Assembly (NCBI RefSeq): GCF_014199625.1 | Contig: NZ_JACHNY010000005.1 | Span: 126,066-190,065 of the forward strand | DNA: 64,000 bases | Reading direction: 5' to 3' | Source: Sphingomonas abaci | GTDB lineage: Bacteria > Pseudomonadota > Alphaproteobacteria > Sphingomonadales > Sphingomonadaceae | Shown here: positions 9,758 through 19,009 of the stretch, piece after piece | How positions within the stretch are numbered: the stretch's first letter is position 1 | Layout: the number at the start of each line of letters is the position of its first letter | The notes under the pieces: generated by a model | The model's database searches: none | Seen by the model: the letters and a program-made list of their open reading frames with translations, nothing else | What the model was told of the DNA's origin: nothing | Translations under genes and position numbers: made by a program

Positions 9758-9787
9758 GGGCGGCACTTAACGGTGTCGCCCTTTTTT
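9758..9787 (+). terminator. Rho-independent terminator after ald
   Basis: GGGCGGCAC (9758-9766) and GTGTCGCCC (9773-9781) form a 9-bp stem with one G-T pair and a six-base loop, followed directly by six T residues. Confidence 0.88.
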
Positions 9788-9868
9788 GAGTCAAAGCTCG
9801 CTAACGATAACCAGTTGCATTAGCTTCCTGCTGCTCGTACGACGCTCTCGAAGAGGGAGCTATTGATA

Positions 9869-11977
9869 ATGAACCTTATTCTTGCGTTGCTGGCATCGGC
9901 TGCGGCGACCGGGTCGACGGTGGCAGACGAGCCGCAGCGGGCGAACGCGGCGGGGGGCAATGACGAGATCGTCGTCACCGGCGCGCAGACGGCAGGCAGC
10001 GACGATTACACGATCGACGGCCAGACGACCGCGACCCGCCTGCCGCTGACCTTGCGCGAGACGCCGCAATCGGTCAGCGTCGTGACCCGCGCGCAGATCC
10101 AGGATTTCCAGCTCAATGACGTCAACGCGCTGCTGGCCACGGTGCCCGGCGTGACGGTGCAGTTCTCCGACACCGACCGGGTCTATTATTCGGCGCGTGG
10201 ATTCGACATCCAGACCTTCCAGATCGACGGCATCGGCGTTCCCTTCGCCTTCGGCATCCAGACCGGCTCGATCGATACCGCCATCTACGACCATATCGAG
10301 GTGCTGCGCGGCGCGCCCGGCCTGTTGTCGTCGACCGGCAACCCGGCGGCGGTGGTCAACTTCATCCGCAAGCGGCCGACGCGCGACCTACAGGCCTCCG
10401 CCAGCGCGCAATATGGCTCCTATGACGCGCTTCGGATGGAGGGCGATGTCAGTGTGCCGCTGACCAGCGATGGCCATATCCGGGCCCGCGCGGTCGGCGT
10501 CTATTCGGACGCGGACAGCTATCTGGCGCGCAACCACCTGCGCCGCTGGACCGGCTATGGCATCGTCGAGGCGGATCTGGGCCCCGACACCGTGATCAGC
10601 GCCGGCTATGGCCATCAGGACCACAAGAGCCGGGGGGCGCTGTGGGGCGCCCTGCCGCTGCTCTACAGCGACGGCAGCCGCATCGCCTATCGCCGGTCGG
10701 ACAGCACCGCGCCCGAATGGTCGAGCTGGGGCGTCGTCGATCGGCAGATCTTCGGCGACCTGACCCATCAGCTCGGCCATGGCTGGGTCGCGCGGCTGAG
10801 CGCGATCCGCCGCGCGACCGACGAAGACAATCAGCTCTTCTACGTCTATGGCAATCCGGACCGGACGACGGGCCAGGGCCTGCTCGACTATCCCGGCGCC
10901 TTTCGCGCGCCGACGCGCAACCTGACGCTGGAGGGCTATGTCACCGGCCCGGTCACGCTGTTCGGCCGCCAGCACGACGTGATGCTGGGCCTCAATCGCA
11001 GCGCGCAGGGCTATCGCCAATATTCCAGCTATGGCGCGATCAACCAGCCGGTCAGCCTGCCCGACCTGCTCGCGGGCCGCGCCGTCCGACCGGATTTCGC
11101 CCGCGATTACGACCTCAGCCTCGACCGGCACACCCGGCGCGAGACCGCCTATGGCTTGGTCCGGCTGAGCCTCGCCGATCCGTTGAAGCTGATGCTGGGC
11201 GGCAACCTGACCCATGCGACGAGCGCGGGCACGTCGTACGGAACCGCGGTCAATTTCGACAATACCCGCTTCCTGCCGTTCGTCGGCGCCACGCTGGACG
11301 TCACGCCGCATCTCAGCCTCTATGCGAGCTATGCGACGATCTTCAATCCGCAGACCGAGGTCGACCGGCTCAACCGCGTGCTGTCGCCGATCCGCGGCGA
11401 CAATCTGGAGGCGGGCGTTAAGGGCGCGTGGTTCGGCGGCCGGCTGAACGCCAGCGCCGCGCTGTTCCAGACGCGCCAGGACAATAGCGCCGCCTATGCC
11501 GGCTTCGCCGATGGCCGCAGCTTCTACGAGGGGCAGGACGCCCGGTCGCAGGGCGTCGAGCTCGACCTGGGCGGGCAGCTCGCGCCCGGCCTGCAAGTGA
11601 CGGGCGGCTACACGCTGATGCGCGTCGATGGCGAGGACGGGCAGCCGGTCCGCACCTTCGTCCCGCGCAACACCGGCCGCCTGAACCTGAGCTATTCGCC
11701 GCCCGCCTTCGACCGGGTGAAGCTGGGCGCGGCGCTGCAATATCAAAGCCGCATCTATTATGACGCGACCACCGCGACCGGCGTCGCCGCGCGAATCACG
11801 CAGGGCGGCTATGCGCTGCTCGACCTGCTCGCCAGCTATCGCCTGACCGAGCGGGTCGCGGTCAGCGCCAATCTGCGCAACGTCACCAACAGCCGCTACC
11901 TGACCGGCCTGACCTATGACCAGGCCTTCTACGGCGCGCCTCGCACCGTGCTGGCCACCGTCAGCGTCCGTTATTGA
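9869..11977 (+). CDS. TonB-dependent siderophore receptor
   Basis: A 702-residue outer-membrane beta-barrel for uptake of a ferric siderophore, energised by TonB. The N-terminus carries a signal peptide. The DEIVVTGAQ segment around residue 30-40 is a probable TonB box. The plug domain has the siderophore-class motif RETPQSVSVVTRAQIQD, then VPGVTVQFSDTDR and IEVLRGAPGLLSSTGNPAAV. The barrel ends with an aromatic residue (SVRY), as needed for Bam recognition. The ATG at 9869 has GAGGGA upstream; a TTG two codons earlier is less likely. It is flanked by terminators on both sides and so is a single-gene unit. No siderophore synthesis genes are adjacent. Confidence 0.92.
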   Translation: MNLILALLASAAATGSTVADEPQRANAAGGNDEIVVTGAQTAGSDDYTIDGQTTATRLPLTLRETPQSVSVVTRAQIQDFQLNDVNALLATVPGVTVQFSDTDRVYYSARGFDIQTFQIDGIGVPFAFGIQTGSIDTAIYDHIEVLRGAPGLLSSTGNPAAVVNFIRKRPTRDLQASASAQYGSYDALRMEGDVSVPLTSDGHIRARAVGVYSDADSYLARNHLRRWTGYGIVEADLGPDTVISAGYGHQDHKSRGALWGALPLLYSDGSRIAYRRSDSTAPEWSSWGVVDRQIFGDLTHQLGHGWVARLSAIRRATDEDNQLFYVYGNPDRTTGQGLLDYPGAFRAPTRNLTLEGYVTGPVTLFGRQHDVMLGLNRSAQGYRQYSSYGAINQPVSLPDLLAGRAVRPDFARDYDLSLDRHTRRETAYGLVRLSLADPLKLMLGGNLTHATSAGTSYGTAVNFDNTRFLPFVGATLDVTPHLSLYASYATIFNPQTEVDRLNRVLSPIRGDNLEAGVKGAWFGGRLNASAALFQTRQDNSAAYAGFADGRSFYEGQDARSQGVELDLGGQLAPGLQVTGGYTLMRVDGEDGQPVRTFVPRNTGRLNLSYSPPAFDRVKLGAALQYQSRIYYDATTATGVAARITQGGYALLDLLASYRLTERVAVSANLRNVTNSRYLTGLTYDQAFYGAPRTVLATVSVRY

Positions 11978-11980
11978 GCC

Positions 11981-12039
11981 AAGCACCGGCCCGGCCCCGG
12001 CGGCGATCGGCCGGGAACTTGGGCCGGGTCGGTGCTTTT
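11981..12039 (+). terminator. Rho-independent terminator after the siderophore receptor
   Basis: AAGCACCGGCCCGG (starting 11981) pairs with CCGGGTCGGTGCTT (ending 12037) with a single G-T pair; the intervening GC-rich loop holds a smaller stem. The right arm runs into TTTT. Confidence 0.8.
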
Positions 12040-12067
12040 CCCTCTGGCACCAAAAGGGGGATGACGC

Positions 12068-13072
12068 ATGCGGCACTGGATGACGGGGATGATGGCGACG
12101 GCGGCGATGCTGGCGGCACCGGCCACGGCGCAGCAACCCCGCCCCCGCACCGCGACGGCGATCTCGGCCGGCGACCGGCAGCAGGGCGCGGCCGCCAATC
12201 CGCAGCTGATCAAGGAGTTCGGTGGCGCCTATACCGGCCCGCAGGCTGCCTATGTCGAGCGGGTCGGGCGGCGGGTCGCGGTGGAATCCGGCCTCTCGAA
12301 TGCGGGCGGCGATTTCACGGTGACGACGCTGGATTCGCCGATCGAGAATGCCTTCGCCATCCCGGGCGGCTATATCTACATCACCCGGCAATTGCTCGGG
12401 CTGATGAACTCCGAGGCGGAACTCGCCTCCGTGCTGGGGCATGAGGTCGGCCATGTCGCCGCGCGCCATGCCGCCAGTCGCAACACCCGCTCGACCATCG
12501 GCGCGCTGCTGGCGGCGGGGGCGGGGATCGCGACGGGCAGCAACATCGCCAGCCGCGTCGTCGGCACCGGCGCCCAGCTCTATACGCTGCGCTATGGCCG
12601 CAACCAGGAATATGAGGCGGACGCGCTGGGGGTCCGCTACATGACCGCCGCCGGTTACGACCCCTATGCCGCCGCCGATATTCTGAGCGCGCTCGACGCG
12701 TCGTCGGGCTTGTCGGCGCAGGCCGCCGGCACGGCTGGGCGATCGGTGCCGACCTGGGCCTCGACTCACCCCAATGGCGAGGATCGGGTGCGCCGCGCGG
12801 TGCAGCTTGCCGCGGCGACCGGACGGCCGGAGGCGGCTCCCGCGCAGGACACGCGCTTCCTGCGGATGCTCGACGGCCTGCCCTACGGCAAGGAGAGCGA
12901 CCGCCAGGTGATCCGGGTGGTGGCGGTCGGGCCTAGGGACAGCATCGCCTCGCTCTCGGCGCGCATGGCGGTGCCGCAACTCAAGCGCGAGCGGTTCCTG
13001 ACGCTCAACGGCCTGTCGCCCGACCAGGCGCTCCAGCCCGGCTCCCTGGTGAAGCTGGTGGCCGCGCGCTGA
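12068..13072 (+). CDS. M48-family periplasmic zinc metalloprotease
   Basis: A 334-residue exported protease of the M48/BepA type, expected to act on misfolded outer-membrane proteins or lipoproteins in the periplasm. A signal peptide covers residues 1-22 (cleavage near ATAQ). The zinc motif HEVGH is at 125-129 and the third ligand is the Glu of YEADALGVRYM. The C-terminal ~60 residues (PRDSIASLSARM to PGSLVKLV) look LysM-like and could bind peptidoglycan, which is common in this family in sphingomonads. The gene stands between a terminator and a 115-bp intergenic stretch. Confidence 0.9.
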   Translation: MRHWMTGMMATAAMLAAPATAQQPRPRTATAISAGDRQQGAAANPQLIKEFGGAYTGPQAAYVERVGRRVAVESGLSNAGGDFTVTTLDSPIENAFAIPGGYIYITRQLLGLMNSEAELASVLGHEVGHVAARHAASRNTRSTIGALLAAGAGIATGSNIASRVVGTGAQLYTLRYGRNQEYEADALGVRYMTAAGYDPYAAADILSALDASSGLSAQAAGTAGRSVPTWASTHPNGEDRVRRAVQLAAATGRPEAAPAQDTRFLRMLDGLPYGKESDRQVIRVVAVGPRDSIASLSARMAVPQLKRERFLTLNGLSPDQALQPGSLVKLVAAR

Positions 13073-13188
13073 TCCGGCGCGGCCAGTCTCCCACGGCTTA
13101 CGACCATTATCCCGCCCGCCAGCGCTGGCCCCGTCCGGAAAGGTCGGCTAGCATGACCTAAATACACGATAACGGGTGAGGATTTTCG

Positions 13189-14604
13189 ATGCGTACCGCC
13201 TTTGCCTTGGCCGCGCTGGCCATCGTCGCCACCATCCCGGCGCTCGCGCAGGATGCCGCGCCGCGCGTGCGCATCGATACCGGCAGCCTGCGCGGCAGCA
13301 GCGAAGACGGCGTGGTGTCGTTCAAGGGAATTCCCTTCGCGGCGGCGCCCGTGGGACCATTGCGCTGGCGCGCGCCGCAGCCCGCTGCAGTTTGGTCCGG
13401 GGAGCGCGATGCCACCCGCTACGGCCATGATTGCATGCAGCTCCCCTTCCCCAGCGACGCCGCGCCGCTCGGCACGCCGCCGGCGGAGGATTGCCTCTAT
13501 GCCAATGTCTGGAAGCCGGCGGGGGCGAAGGCCAAGCTACCGGTCATGGTATGGATCTACGGCGGCGGCTTCGTGAATGGCGGGTCGTCGCCGCCAACCT
13601 ATGCGGGCGCCGACTTGGCGCGCCGGGGCATCATGGTGGTCAGCTTCAACTACCGGCTCGGCCGGTTCGGCGCCTTCGCGCATCCGCAACTCACCCGCGC
13701 CCGGGCCGATGGCCCCTATCTGGGCAATTACGGCTATCTCGACCAGATCGCCGCGCTCCGCTGGGTTCGCCGCAACATCGCCGCCTTCGGTGGCGATCCG
13801 AACAACGTCACGATCATCGGCGAGAGTGCGGGCGGCATGTCGGTCCACAACCTGCTCACCTCACCGCTGCTGATGAACGCGCCGGACGGACCTGCGCTGT
13901 TCCACAAGGCGGTGATCCTGTCGGGCGGCCCCGGCGTCACGCCTGGTCCCAGCCTGGCGGAAGCGGAGGCGATCGGCGTCGCCTTCGCTGCGTCCAAGGG
14001 GATCGCCGCCGACGACCCGCAGGCGCTGGCGAAACTGCGCGCGCTACCGGCGGACGCGGTGGTCGATGGCCTCAACCTCGCCGCCATGGCCCCGCGGCCG
14101 GGCAATCCCCGCACCTATAGCGGCCCGATCGTCGACGGCCTGATCACCACCGATCCGACCGCCGCCTATGCCAGCGGCCGCTTCCGCCACGTGCCGGTGA
14201 TGCTGGGCGCCACCAGCGCCGATATCGGTGGAGCTGACGGGTATATGATCGCGGGCGCGCGCGACACCGCGGCGCGGCTGTCGGCGCAGGGCGTGCCGAC
14301 CTATTACTACCGCTTTTCCTATGTCGCGACCTCGGTGCGGACGCCAGAGACGCCGGGTGCCGGCCACGCCACGGATATCCCCTTCTTCTTCGACACGGCG
14401 GCGATCAAATATGGCGTGGCGACCAGCCCGACCGACCGGGCAGCGGCGCGGACCGCCAGCACCTATCTGGCGCAGTTCGTCCGCACCGGCGATCCGGCCG
14501 CGCCCGGCCTGCCGGCCTGGCCCGCCTACGACGCCGCCCGGCCGCAGATGCTCGACCTCGACGCCGCCGGCGGCGCGCGCCTGCTCCGCGATCCGGCGCG
14601 GTGA
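13189..14604 (+). CDS. Type B carboxylesterase, exported
   Basis: A 471-residue alpha/beta-hydrolase of the carboxylesterase/cholinesterase family with a signal peptide (residues 1-20, ending ALAQ). The oxyanion GGG is at 125-127, the nucleophile elbow GESAGG gives Ser213, and the catalytic His is in GHATDIPFFF. The block that normally reads N-x-DEG and supplies the catalytic Glu reads GATSADIGG, so an Asp appears to stand in. The helical segment after it is much shorter than usual, which explains the short total length. Substrates could be acetyl or feruloyl esters on plant sugars, or other esters; the genome context does not decide this. Confidence 0.87.
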   Translation: MRTAFALAALAIVATIPALAQDAAPRVRIDTGSLRGSSEDGVVSFKGIPFAAAPVGPLRWRAPQPAAVWSGERDATRYGHDCMQLPFPSDAAPLGTPPAEDCLYANVWKPAGAKAKLPVMVWIYGGGFVNGGSSPPTYAGADLARRGIMVVSFNYRLGRFGAFAHPQLTRARADGPYLGNYGYLDQIAALRWVRRNIAAFGGDPNNVTIIGESAGGMSVHNLLTSPLLMNAPDGPALFHKAVILSGGPGVTPGPSLAEAEAIGVAFAASKGIAADDPQALAKLRALPADAVVDGLNLAAMAPRPGNPRTYSGPIVDGLITTDPTAAYASGRFRHVPVMLGATSADIGGADGYMIAGARDTAARLSAQGVPTYYYRFSYVATSVRTPETPGAGHATDIPFFFDTAAIKYGVATSPTDRAAARTASTYLAQFVRTGDPAAPGLPAWPAYDAARPQMLDLDAAGGARLLRDPAR

Positions 14605-14725
14605 TCACCGCGCCATCCTTGCCGCAGATTGAACCAATTCGACTATCTTGTTCGATTAACACCTTATAATAGTTCCAGTTTGAAGACGATGTCGGGGCGG
14701 GGGCACCGGCGGTCCGAGGGCGCGG

Positions 14726-17185
14726 ATGCGATTGGGGATGAAGCTCGGCTGGCTTTCGCTGCTCTGGCTGCCGGCCGTGCCGGCCGTGGCGGAGGCGCGG
14801 TCGGTCGATTTGCGCCCCGGCCTGTGCGGCGTCGTCCTACCCGATCCGTCGAGCGCGACTGTCGTGCGCCAAGGCCCCTATCGCTGCGGGACGGAGACGC
14901 CGTCCGCCACGGCTAGGGGGTGGCTGTGGCTCCGCCTGGACGCCACGCGGTTGCGGGGCCTGCAACCCGGCTGGCGGGTGGCGTTCGACCAGACCCGGTT
15001 CCGCAAGGTCGCGCTGCTGGTCGAGACGGGCGCGGGGACGCGACGCACGACGTTGGACCAATGGGCGCTGGACGGTCACTGGGCACCAGGCGGCCGACTG
15101 TTCTTCACGATCCATGATCCCGGCGCGTCGGTCCGCGGCCTCTATCTCGGCTTTGAGGGGGTTGACGACCTGTCGCTGATCCGCCGGCTGGACGCGCAGC
15201 CGGCGGACGGGCCGGGCTCCACCGACGCGCCCTGGCTGTGGATCATCGGCCTGTTCACCGGCACGGTGCTGTCGGCGCTCTGCTATAATCTGGTGATCGG
15301 GACGAACCGGCAGCGGGCGCACCGGCAATGGCCCTATCGACGCTGGTACGTGCTGTGGGCCAGCCTGTCGCTGCTCTATGGTCTGATCTGGTCGAACGTC
15401 GCGGGCTTCCTGGTTCCGGGGCTAGTGGGGCCGGTAGCGGTGCGGATCGACTATGTCTTGGTCGGGCTGCTGATCGCGGTCGGCAACGGCTTCTTCTTCG
15501 CGCTGGTGGACGAGGACCTCCTCCCCGCCTGGCTGCCGCGCGGCGGGCGGCTGCTGGGGCTGGCCGGTATCGTGGCGGGTGTGATCGCGTCGATCGGCCA
15601 CCCCGTCCCGGCGGTGCCGAGCGACCGGGCGCTCAATGCCCTGGCCGGCATCGCCACCCTTTGGGTTGGGCTGGCCGGCCTGGTCGCGGTGTGGCGCGGC
15701 AGCCGCGCCGCGCGCTTCTACCTGCTCGGCTGGGGGCCGGTGATCGTCATGCTGCTCGCCCGGCTTGGCCGCAATCTGGGCCTGCTGCCGAGCGGCGACG
15801 CGATCGACATGGCGACCTTCTCCGCCTTCGCGTTCGAGGCGCTGGTGCTGTCGCTCGCCATCGCCGACCGGTTCGACCGGCTGCGTCGCGAGCGCGATCA
15901 GGCGCGCGCCGCTCATGACATCGAACGTGCCGAGGCCCGCGCCGTCCATCTGTCGGCGCAGACCGACTTCCTGACCGGCCTGGGCAATCGCAAGCGCTTC
16001 CAGCATGATATCACGACGCTGATCGCCAGCGGCCATGGCTTCATTCTTTACCTGGCGGATGTCGATTATCTCAAGCAGGTCAACGACCGACTCGGCCATG
16101 CCGGCGGCGACGCGCTGCTGCACCAGGTGGGGGAAATGCTAGCTCAGGTCGCGGAGGCGCAAGGCGGCTTCGCGGCACGGATCGGCGGCGACGAATTCGC
16201 GCTGCTGCTGCGCGACGACATGATGACGGGCACCGCCTTCGATACGGTGCAGGGTGCCGCCTGGCACTTCGCCGAGGAACGCGGCATCGTCTCGCTCAGC
16301 ATCGGCTCGGCCCGCTTCCCGGAGGACGCGGACACGCCCGACCTGCTCTACCAGAATGCCGATCTCGCGCTCTACAAGGCCAAGGGGCTGGGACGCGGCC
16401 GGCAGCAATCCTACCATCCCCTGCTGCGCATCGATCGGCGCGCCCAGGCGGCACTGGCGACCGATGCGGAGGCGGCGCTCCGGCGCGGTGAGTTCCGCCT
16501 GTTCCTGCAACCGATCGTCGACCTCGCCACCCGCCGGATCGAGGCGCACGAGGGCCTGCTGCGCTGGCAGCACCCGGTCTATGGCCTGATGCTGCCCCAC
16601 CAGTTCGAGACGGTGCTGGGCAGCGGCACGATCGCCCCGCGCATCCAGGCCTGGGTGCTGGAAAGCGCGCTGGAGCATCTCCGCGACGCCAAAGGCAGCA
16701 TCGGTCGGCTCGGCGTCAACTTCACCTCGCTGCAACTCGCCGAGCCTGGCGCGGCGCGGCGCGTGCTCGACCGACTGGCGCATCACGGCGTCGCCCCCGG
16801 CATGCTGTGCGTCGAGGTGACGGAGACCGTGATGCTCGACCGCGGCGCGGAGGCAGTGGTCCAGACGCTGCACGAACTGAGCGCCGCGGGCATCAAGCTG
16901 GCGCTGGACGATTTCGGCACCGGCTTCGCCTCGCTCATCCATCTGCGCCGCCTGCCGATCGATACGATCAAGATCGATCGCTCCTTCATCGCCGGGCTCT
17001 CGGAGGACGATCGGGGCGCCGCCGCGATCATCCACGCGATCGTCAGCCTGGGCCATGACCTGGGCAAGTCCGTGGTGGCCGAGGGGGTCGAGACCGAGGC
17101 GCAGGCCAGCGCCCTGCGCGCGCTCGGCTGCCGCCGGGGCCAGGGCTACCTCTATGGCATGCCGCGGGCCGCCGCGGCGGCCTGA
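14726..17185 (+). CDS. Membrane GGDEF-EAL cyclic-di-GMP protein
   Basis: An 819-residue inner-membrane signalling protein that could make and/or break cyclic di-GMP. A signal peptide (residues 1-23) is followed by a periplasmic sensory segment to about 170, then a seven-helix membrane region (about 172-385) in 7TMR-DISM arrangement, a short coiled coil (RLRRERDQARAAHDIE), a GGDEF domain with intact GGDEF at 487-491, and a complete EAL domain. The EAL signature reads EGL (609-611), a tolerated variant. The other EAL motifs ETVMLDR, DDFGTGFASL, KIDRSFI and VVAEGVET are present. No RxxD inhibitory site is seen ahead of GGDEF. Both activities are therefore possible. Confidence 0.92.
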   Translation: MRLGMKLGWLSLLWLPAVPAVAEARSVDLRPGLCGVVLPDPSSATVVRQGPYRCGTETPSATARGWLWLRLDATRLRGLQPGWRVAFDQTRFRKVALLVETGAGTRRTTLDQWALDGHWAPGGRLFFTIHDPGASVRGLYLGFEGVDDLSLIRRLDAQPADGPGSTDAPWLWIIGLFTGTVLSALCYNLVIGTNRQRAHRQWPYRRWYVLWASLSLLYGLIWSNVAGFLVPGLVGPVAVRIDYVLVGLLIAVGNGFFFALVDEDLLPAWLPRGGRLLGLAGIVAGVIASIGHPVPAVPSDRALNALAGIATLWVGLAGLVAVWRGSRAARFYLLGWGPVIVMLLARLGRNLGLLPSGDAIDMATFSAFAFEALVLSLAIADRFDRLRRERDQARAAHDIERAEARAVHLSAQTDFLTGLGNRKRFQHDITTLIASGHGFILYLADVDYLKQVNDRLGHAGGDALLHQVGEMLAQVAEAQGGFAARIGGDEFALLLRDDMMTGTAFDTVQGAAWHFAEERGIVSLSIGSARFPEDADTPDLLYQNADLALYKAKGLGRGRQQSYHPLLRIDRRAQAALATDAEAALRRGEFRLFLQPIVDLATRRIEAHEGLLRWQHPVYGLMLPHQFETVLGSGTIAPRIQAWVLESALEHLRDAKGSIGRLGVNFTSLQLAEPGAARRVLDRLAHHGVAPGMLCVEVTETVMLDRGAEAVVQTLHELSAAGIKLALDDFGTGFASLIHLRRLPIDTIKIDRSFIAGLSEDDRGAAAIIHAIVSLGHDLGKSVVAEGVETEAQASALRALGCRRGQGYLYGMPRAAAAA

Positions 17186-17290
17186 GCCCGACCCGTGGTT
17201 ACGACCAAACAAAGGATTGCGGTCCGAAATGCCTGCTTGAAGCCGTTGTTTTTGCCGGCCATTCTTGCGCGAAACGGAGACTATGCCCCC

Positions 17291-18397
17291 ATGGAAATCG
17301 CCCGTCGCGACCTGATCCTGTCCGCCGCTGCGCTGTCACTGACCTCGTCCGGCTGGGCGGCCGGGAGGGGCGACCGGCCACTCGGCTATGCCATCGTCGG
17401 CCTGGGCACCTACGGTCTGAACGTCATCATCCCGCAATTCGCCCATTGCACGCACAGCCGCCTCGCCGCCGTGGTGAGCGGCGACCCCGCCAAGGCACAG
17501 CGCGTCGCAGCCGAGCACAAGCTGCCCGCGCGCTCCGTCTATTCCTATGAGAATTTCGACAGCATCCGCGACAATCCGGATGTCGACATCGTCTATGTCT
17601 GCCTGCCCAACTCGATGCACGCGGAATACACGATCCGCGCGGCGAAGGCCGGCAAGCATGTGATGTGCGAGAAGCCGATGGCCGTCTCCGTCGCCGAATG
17701 CGAGGCGATGATCGCGGCGTGCAAGCGCGCCAACCGCAAGTTGATGATCGGCTATCGCTGCCATTTCGAGCCGTTCAACCTGGAGGCGATGCGACTGGCG
17801 CGGACCGGCGCGGCGGGCAAGATCCGCTATGTCCGCACCGAACACGGCTTCGTCCAGCGCTCGCCCGAGGCGTGGCGGCTGAAGCGCGCGCTGGCGGGCG
17901 GTGGCTCGCTGATGGACATGGGGGTCTACAGCCTCCAGGCGGCGCGCTACATGACAGGCGAGGAGCCGATCGCGGTCACCGCCCGCGAATCCACCGATCG
18001 CCGCGACCCGCGCTTCACCGAGGTGGAGGACATGATCGAATGGACGCTGGAATTCCCGTCAGGCGCGATCGCCGGCTGCCAGTCGATGTACAGCGCCAAC
18101 CAGAACCATATTCTGTTGATGGGCGACACCGGCCGCATCGAGCTGGAGCCCGCCACCCGCTATGACGGCAACCGGATGTGGACGGGCAAGGACGGTCGCG
18201 AACGCGAGATCACGCCGCCGCCGGGTCCGGCGAAGACGCAATTCGCCGGACAGCTCGACCATTTGGCGCAGTGCATCCGCTCAGGAAAGGAGCCGATCGT
18301 CTCGGGCGAGGAGGGCTTGCGCGACATGCGGATCGTCGAGGCGATCTATCGGTCCGCGCGCGAGGGCCGCACGATCCGCCTGGATGGCCGGGCATGA
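17291..18397 (+). CDS. Gfo/Idh/MocA oxidoreductase, Tat-exported (glucose-fructose-oxidoreductase-like)
   Basis: A 368-residue NAD(P)-dependent sugar oxidoreductase. The N-terminus has a twin-arginine signal (ARRDLILSAAALSL), implying export of the folded, cofactor-loaded protein as in Zymomonas glucose-fructose oxidoreductase. The Rossmann motif AIVGLGTYG is at 34-42, and the family block CEKPMAVSVAECEAM carries the catalytic Lys. YRCHFEPFN is also typical of the GFOR subgroup. The likely reaction is oxidation of an aldose to its lactone with reduction of a second sugar, but the substrate is unproven. The start at 17291 is the one giving the Tat signal. The cupin gene overlaps its stop (ATGA). 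Confidence 0.87.
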   Translation: MEIARRDLILSAAALSLTSSGWAAGRGDRPLGYAIVGLGTYGLNVIIPQFAHCTHSRLAAVVSGDPAKAQRVAAEHKLPARSVYSYENFDSIRDNPDVDIVYVCLPNSMHAEYTIRAAKAGKHVMCEKPMAVSVAECEAMIAACKRANRKLMIGYRCHFEPFNLEAMRLARTGAAGKIRYVRTEHGFVQRSPEAWRLKRALAGGGSLMDMGVYSLQAARYMTGEEPIAVTARESTDRRDPRFTEVEDMIEWTLEFPSGAIAGCQSMYSANQNHILLMGDTGRIELEPATRYDGNRMWTGKDGREREITPPPGPAKTQFAGQLDHLAQCIRSGKEPIVSGEEGLRDMRIVEAIYRSAREGRTIRLDGRA

Positions 18398-18864
18398 GGA
18401 TGCTGCTGCCTCTATCGATGCTGCTCGCCGCCCCGGCGATGGCCGGGGCCGCTGATCCGACCGCCTTCGCGAGCCATGCCGAGGTGCAGGCGCAGGTCGC
18501 TGCGATGGACAAGGCGATGACGCCGGGCCAGGGCTTCGCCTGGCGGCCACTGGTGCGCGACGGCGACCGGTCGGCGGCGATCGAGATCTGGAAGAAGCCC
18601 GGCAAACCGGCGGTGCATCCCGACCAGGCCGAATATGCGGTCGTACTGGCCGGGGCCGGGACGCTGATCTCGGGCGGCACGCTGGAGGCGGCCCGCGCCG
18701 TCAAGCCGGATCTGACCGAAGGGGATCGGATCGTCGGCGGCACCACCCGGCGGCTGGCGCCTGGGGACGTGATCTTGGTGCCGGCGGGCGTGCCGCACTG
18801 GTTCGGCATCACCGGCGACCGGCTCGTGCTGCTCGGCACGAAATGGCCATCGGCGGCGAAATAG
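18394..18864 (+). CDS. Exported cupin-domain protein
   Basis: A 156-residue protein with a signal peptide (residues 1-19) and one cupin barrel. Motif 1 is degenerate (KPAVHPDQAEYAVVLAGAG) and motif 2 is PGDVILVPAGVPHWF. The His and Glu/Asp residues could hold one metal. It overlaps the Gfo/Idh/MocA gene by 4 bp, so it is co-translated with it and probably acts on, or binds, the same periplasmic sugar. No specific reaction can be assigned. Confidence 0.82.
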   Translation: MRMLLPLSMLLAAPAMAGAADPTAFASHAEVQAQVAAMDKAMTPGQGFAWRPLVRDGDRSAAIEIWKKPGKPAVHPDQAEYAVVLAGAGTLISGGTLEAARAVKPDLTEGDRIVGGTTRRLAPGDVILVPAGVPHWFGITGDRLVLLGTKWPSAAK

Positions 18865-18983
18865 GCCACGAGGTCCACCCCGCAGGAGGTGGTGGTTGGC
18901 CGAAGGGGGACGTCGAGGTTTCTCCGATCGACGTCCACGCTACGCTCGGTCGCGGATACCCCGCCACCATGTCGCCCATGCTC

Positions 18984-19004
18984 CCCTTCCCCCTAGGGGC
19001 AGGG
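18984..19004. terminator. Weak terminator-like hairpin between convergent genes
   Basis: CCCT/AGGG and CCCC/GGGG form an interrupted 8-bp stem around CTA between the cupin gene and the convergent SMP-30 gene. No clear T-run follows on either strand, so the assignment is tentative. Confidence 0.35.
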
Positions 19005-19009
19005 TTCCG

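Noticed and set aside
9799-9830. Fur-box-like sequence (TAACGATAACCAGTTGCATTAG) ahead of the siderophore receptor
   Set aside because: The site is in the right place, but only part of it is symmetric, and it matches neither the classical Fur box nor an alphaproteobacterial variant well enough to list.
10388-12979. Very long open frame (863 codons) on the minus strand, opposite the siderophore receptor and M48 genes
   Set aside because: Its protein is Arg/Ala/Gly/Asp-rich without any domain, and it lies antisense to two well-recognised genes. Long antisense frames are expected in high-GC coding DNA. The same applies to the antisense frames at 20113-21888, 30535-32781 and 39899-42310.
13099-17216. 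TTACGACC also occurs at about 13099 (before the esterase) and 17202 (before the Gfo/Idh/MocA gene)
   Set aside because: Only the first eight bases match the motif shared by the two beta-helix genes; the GTCG half is missing, so these are probably chance.
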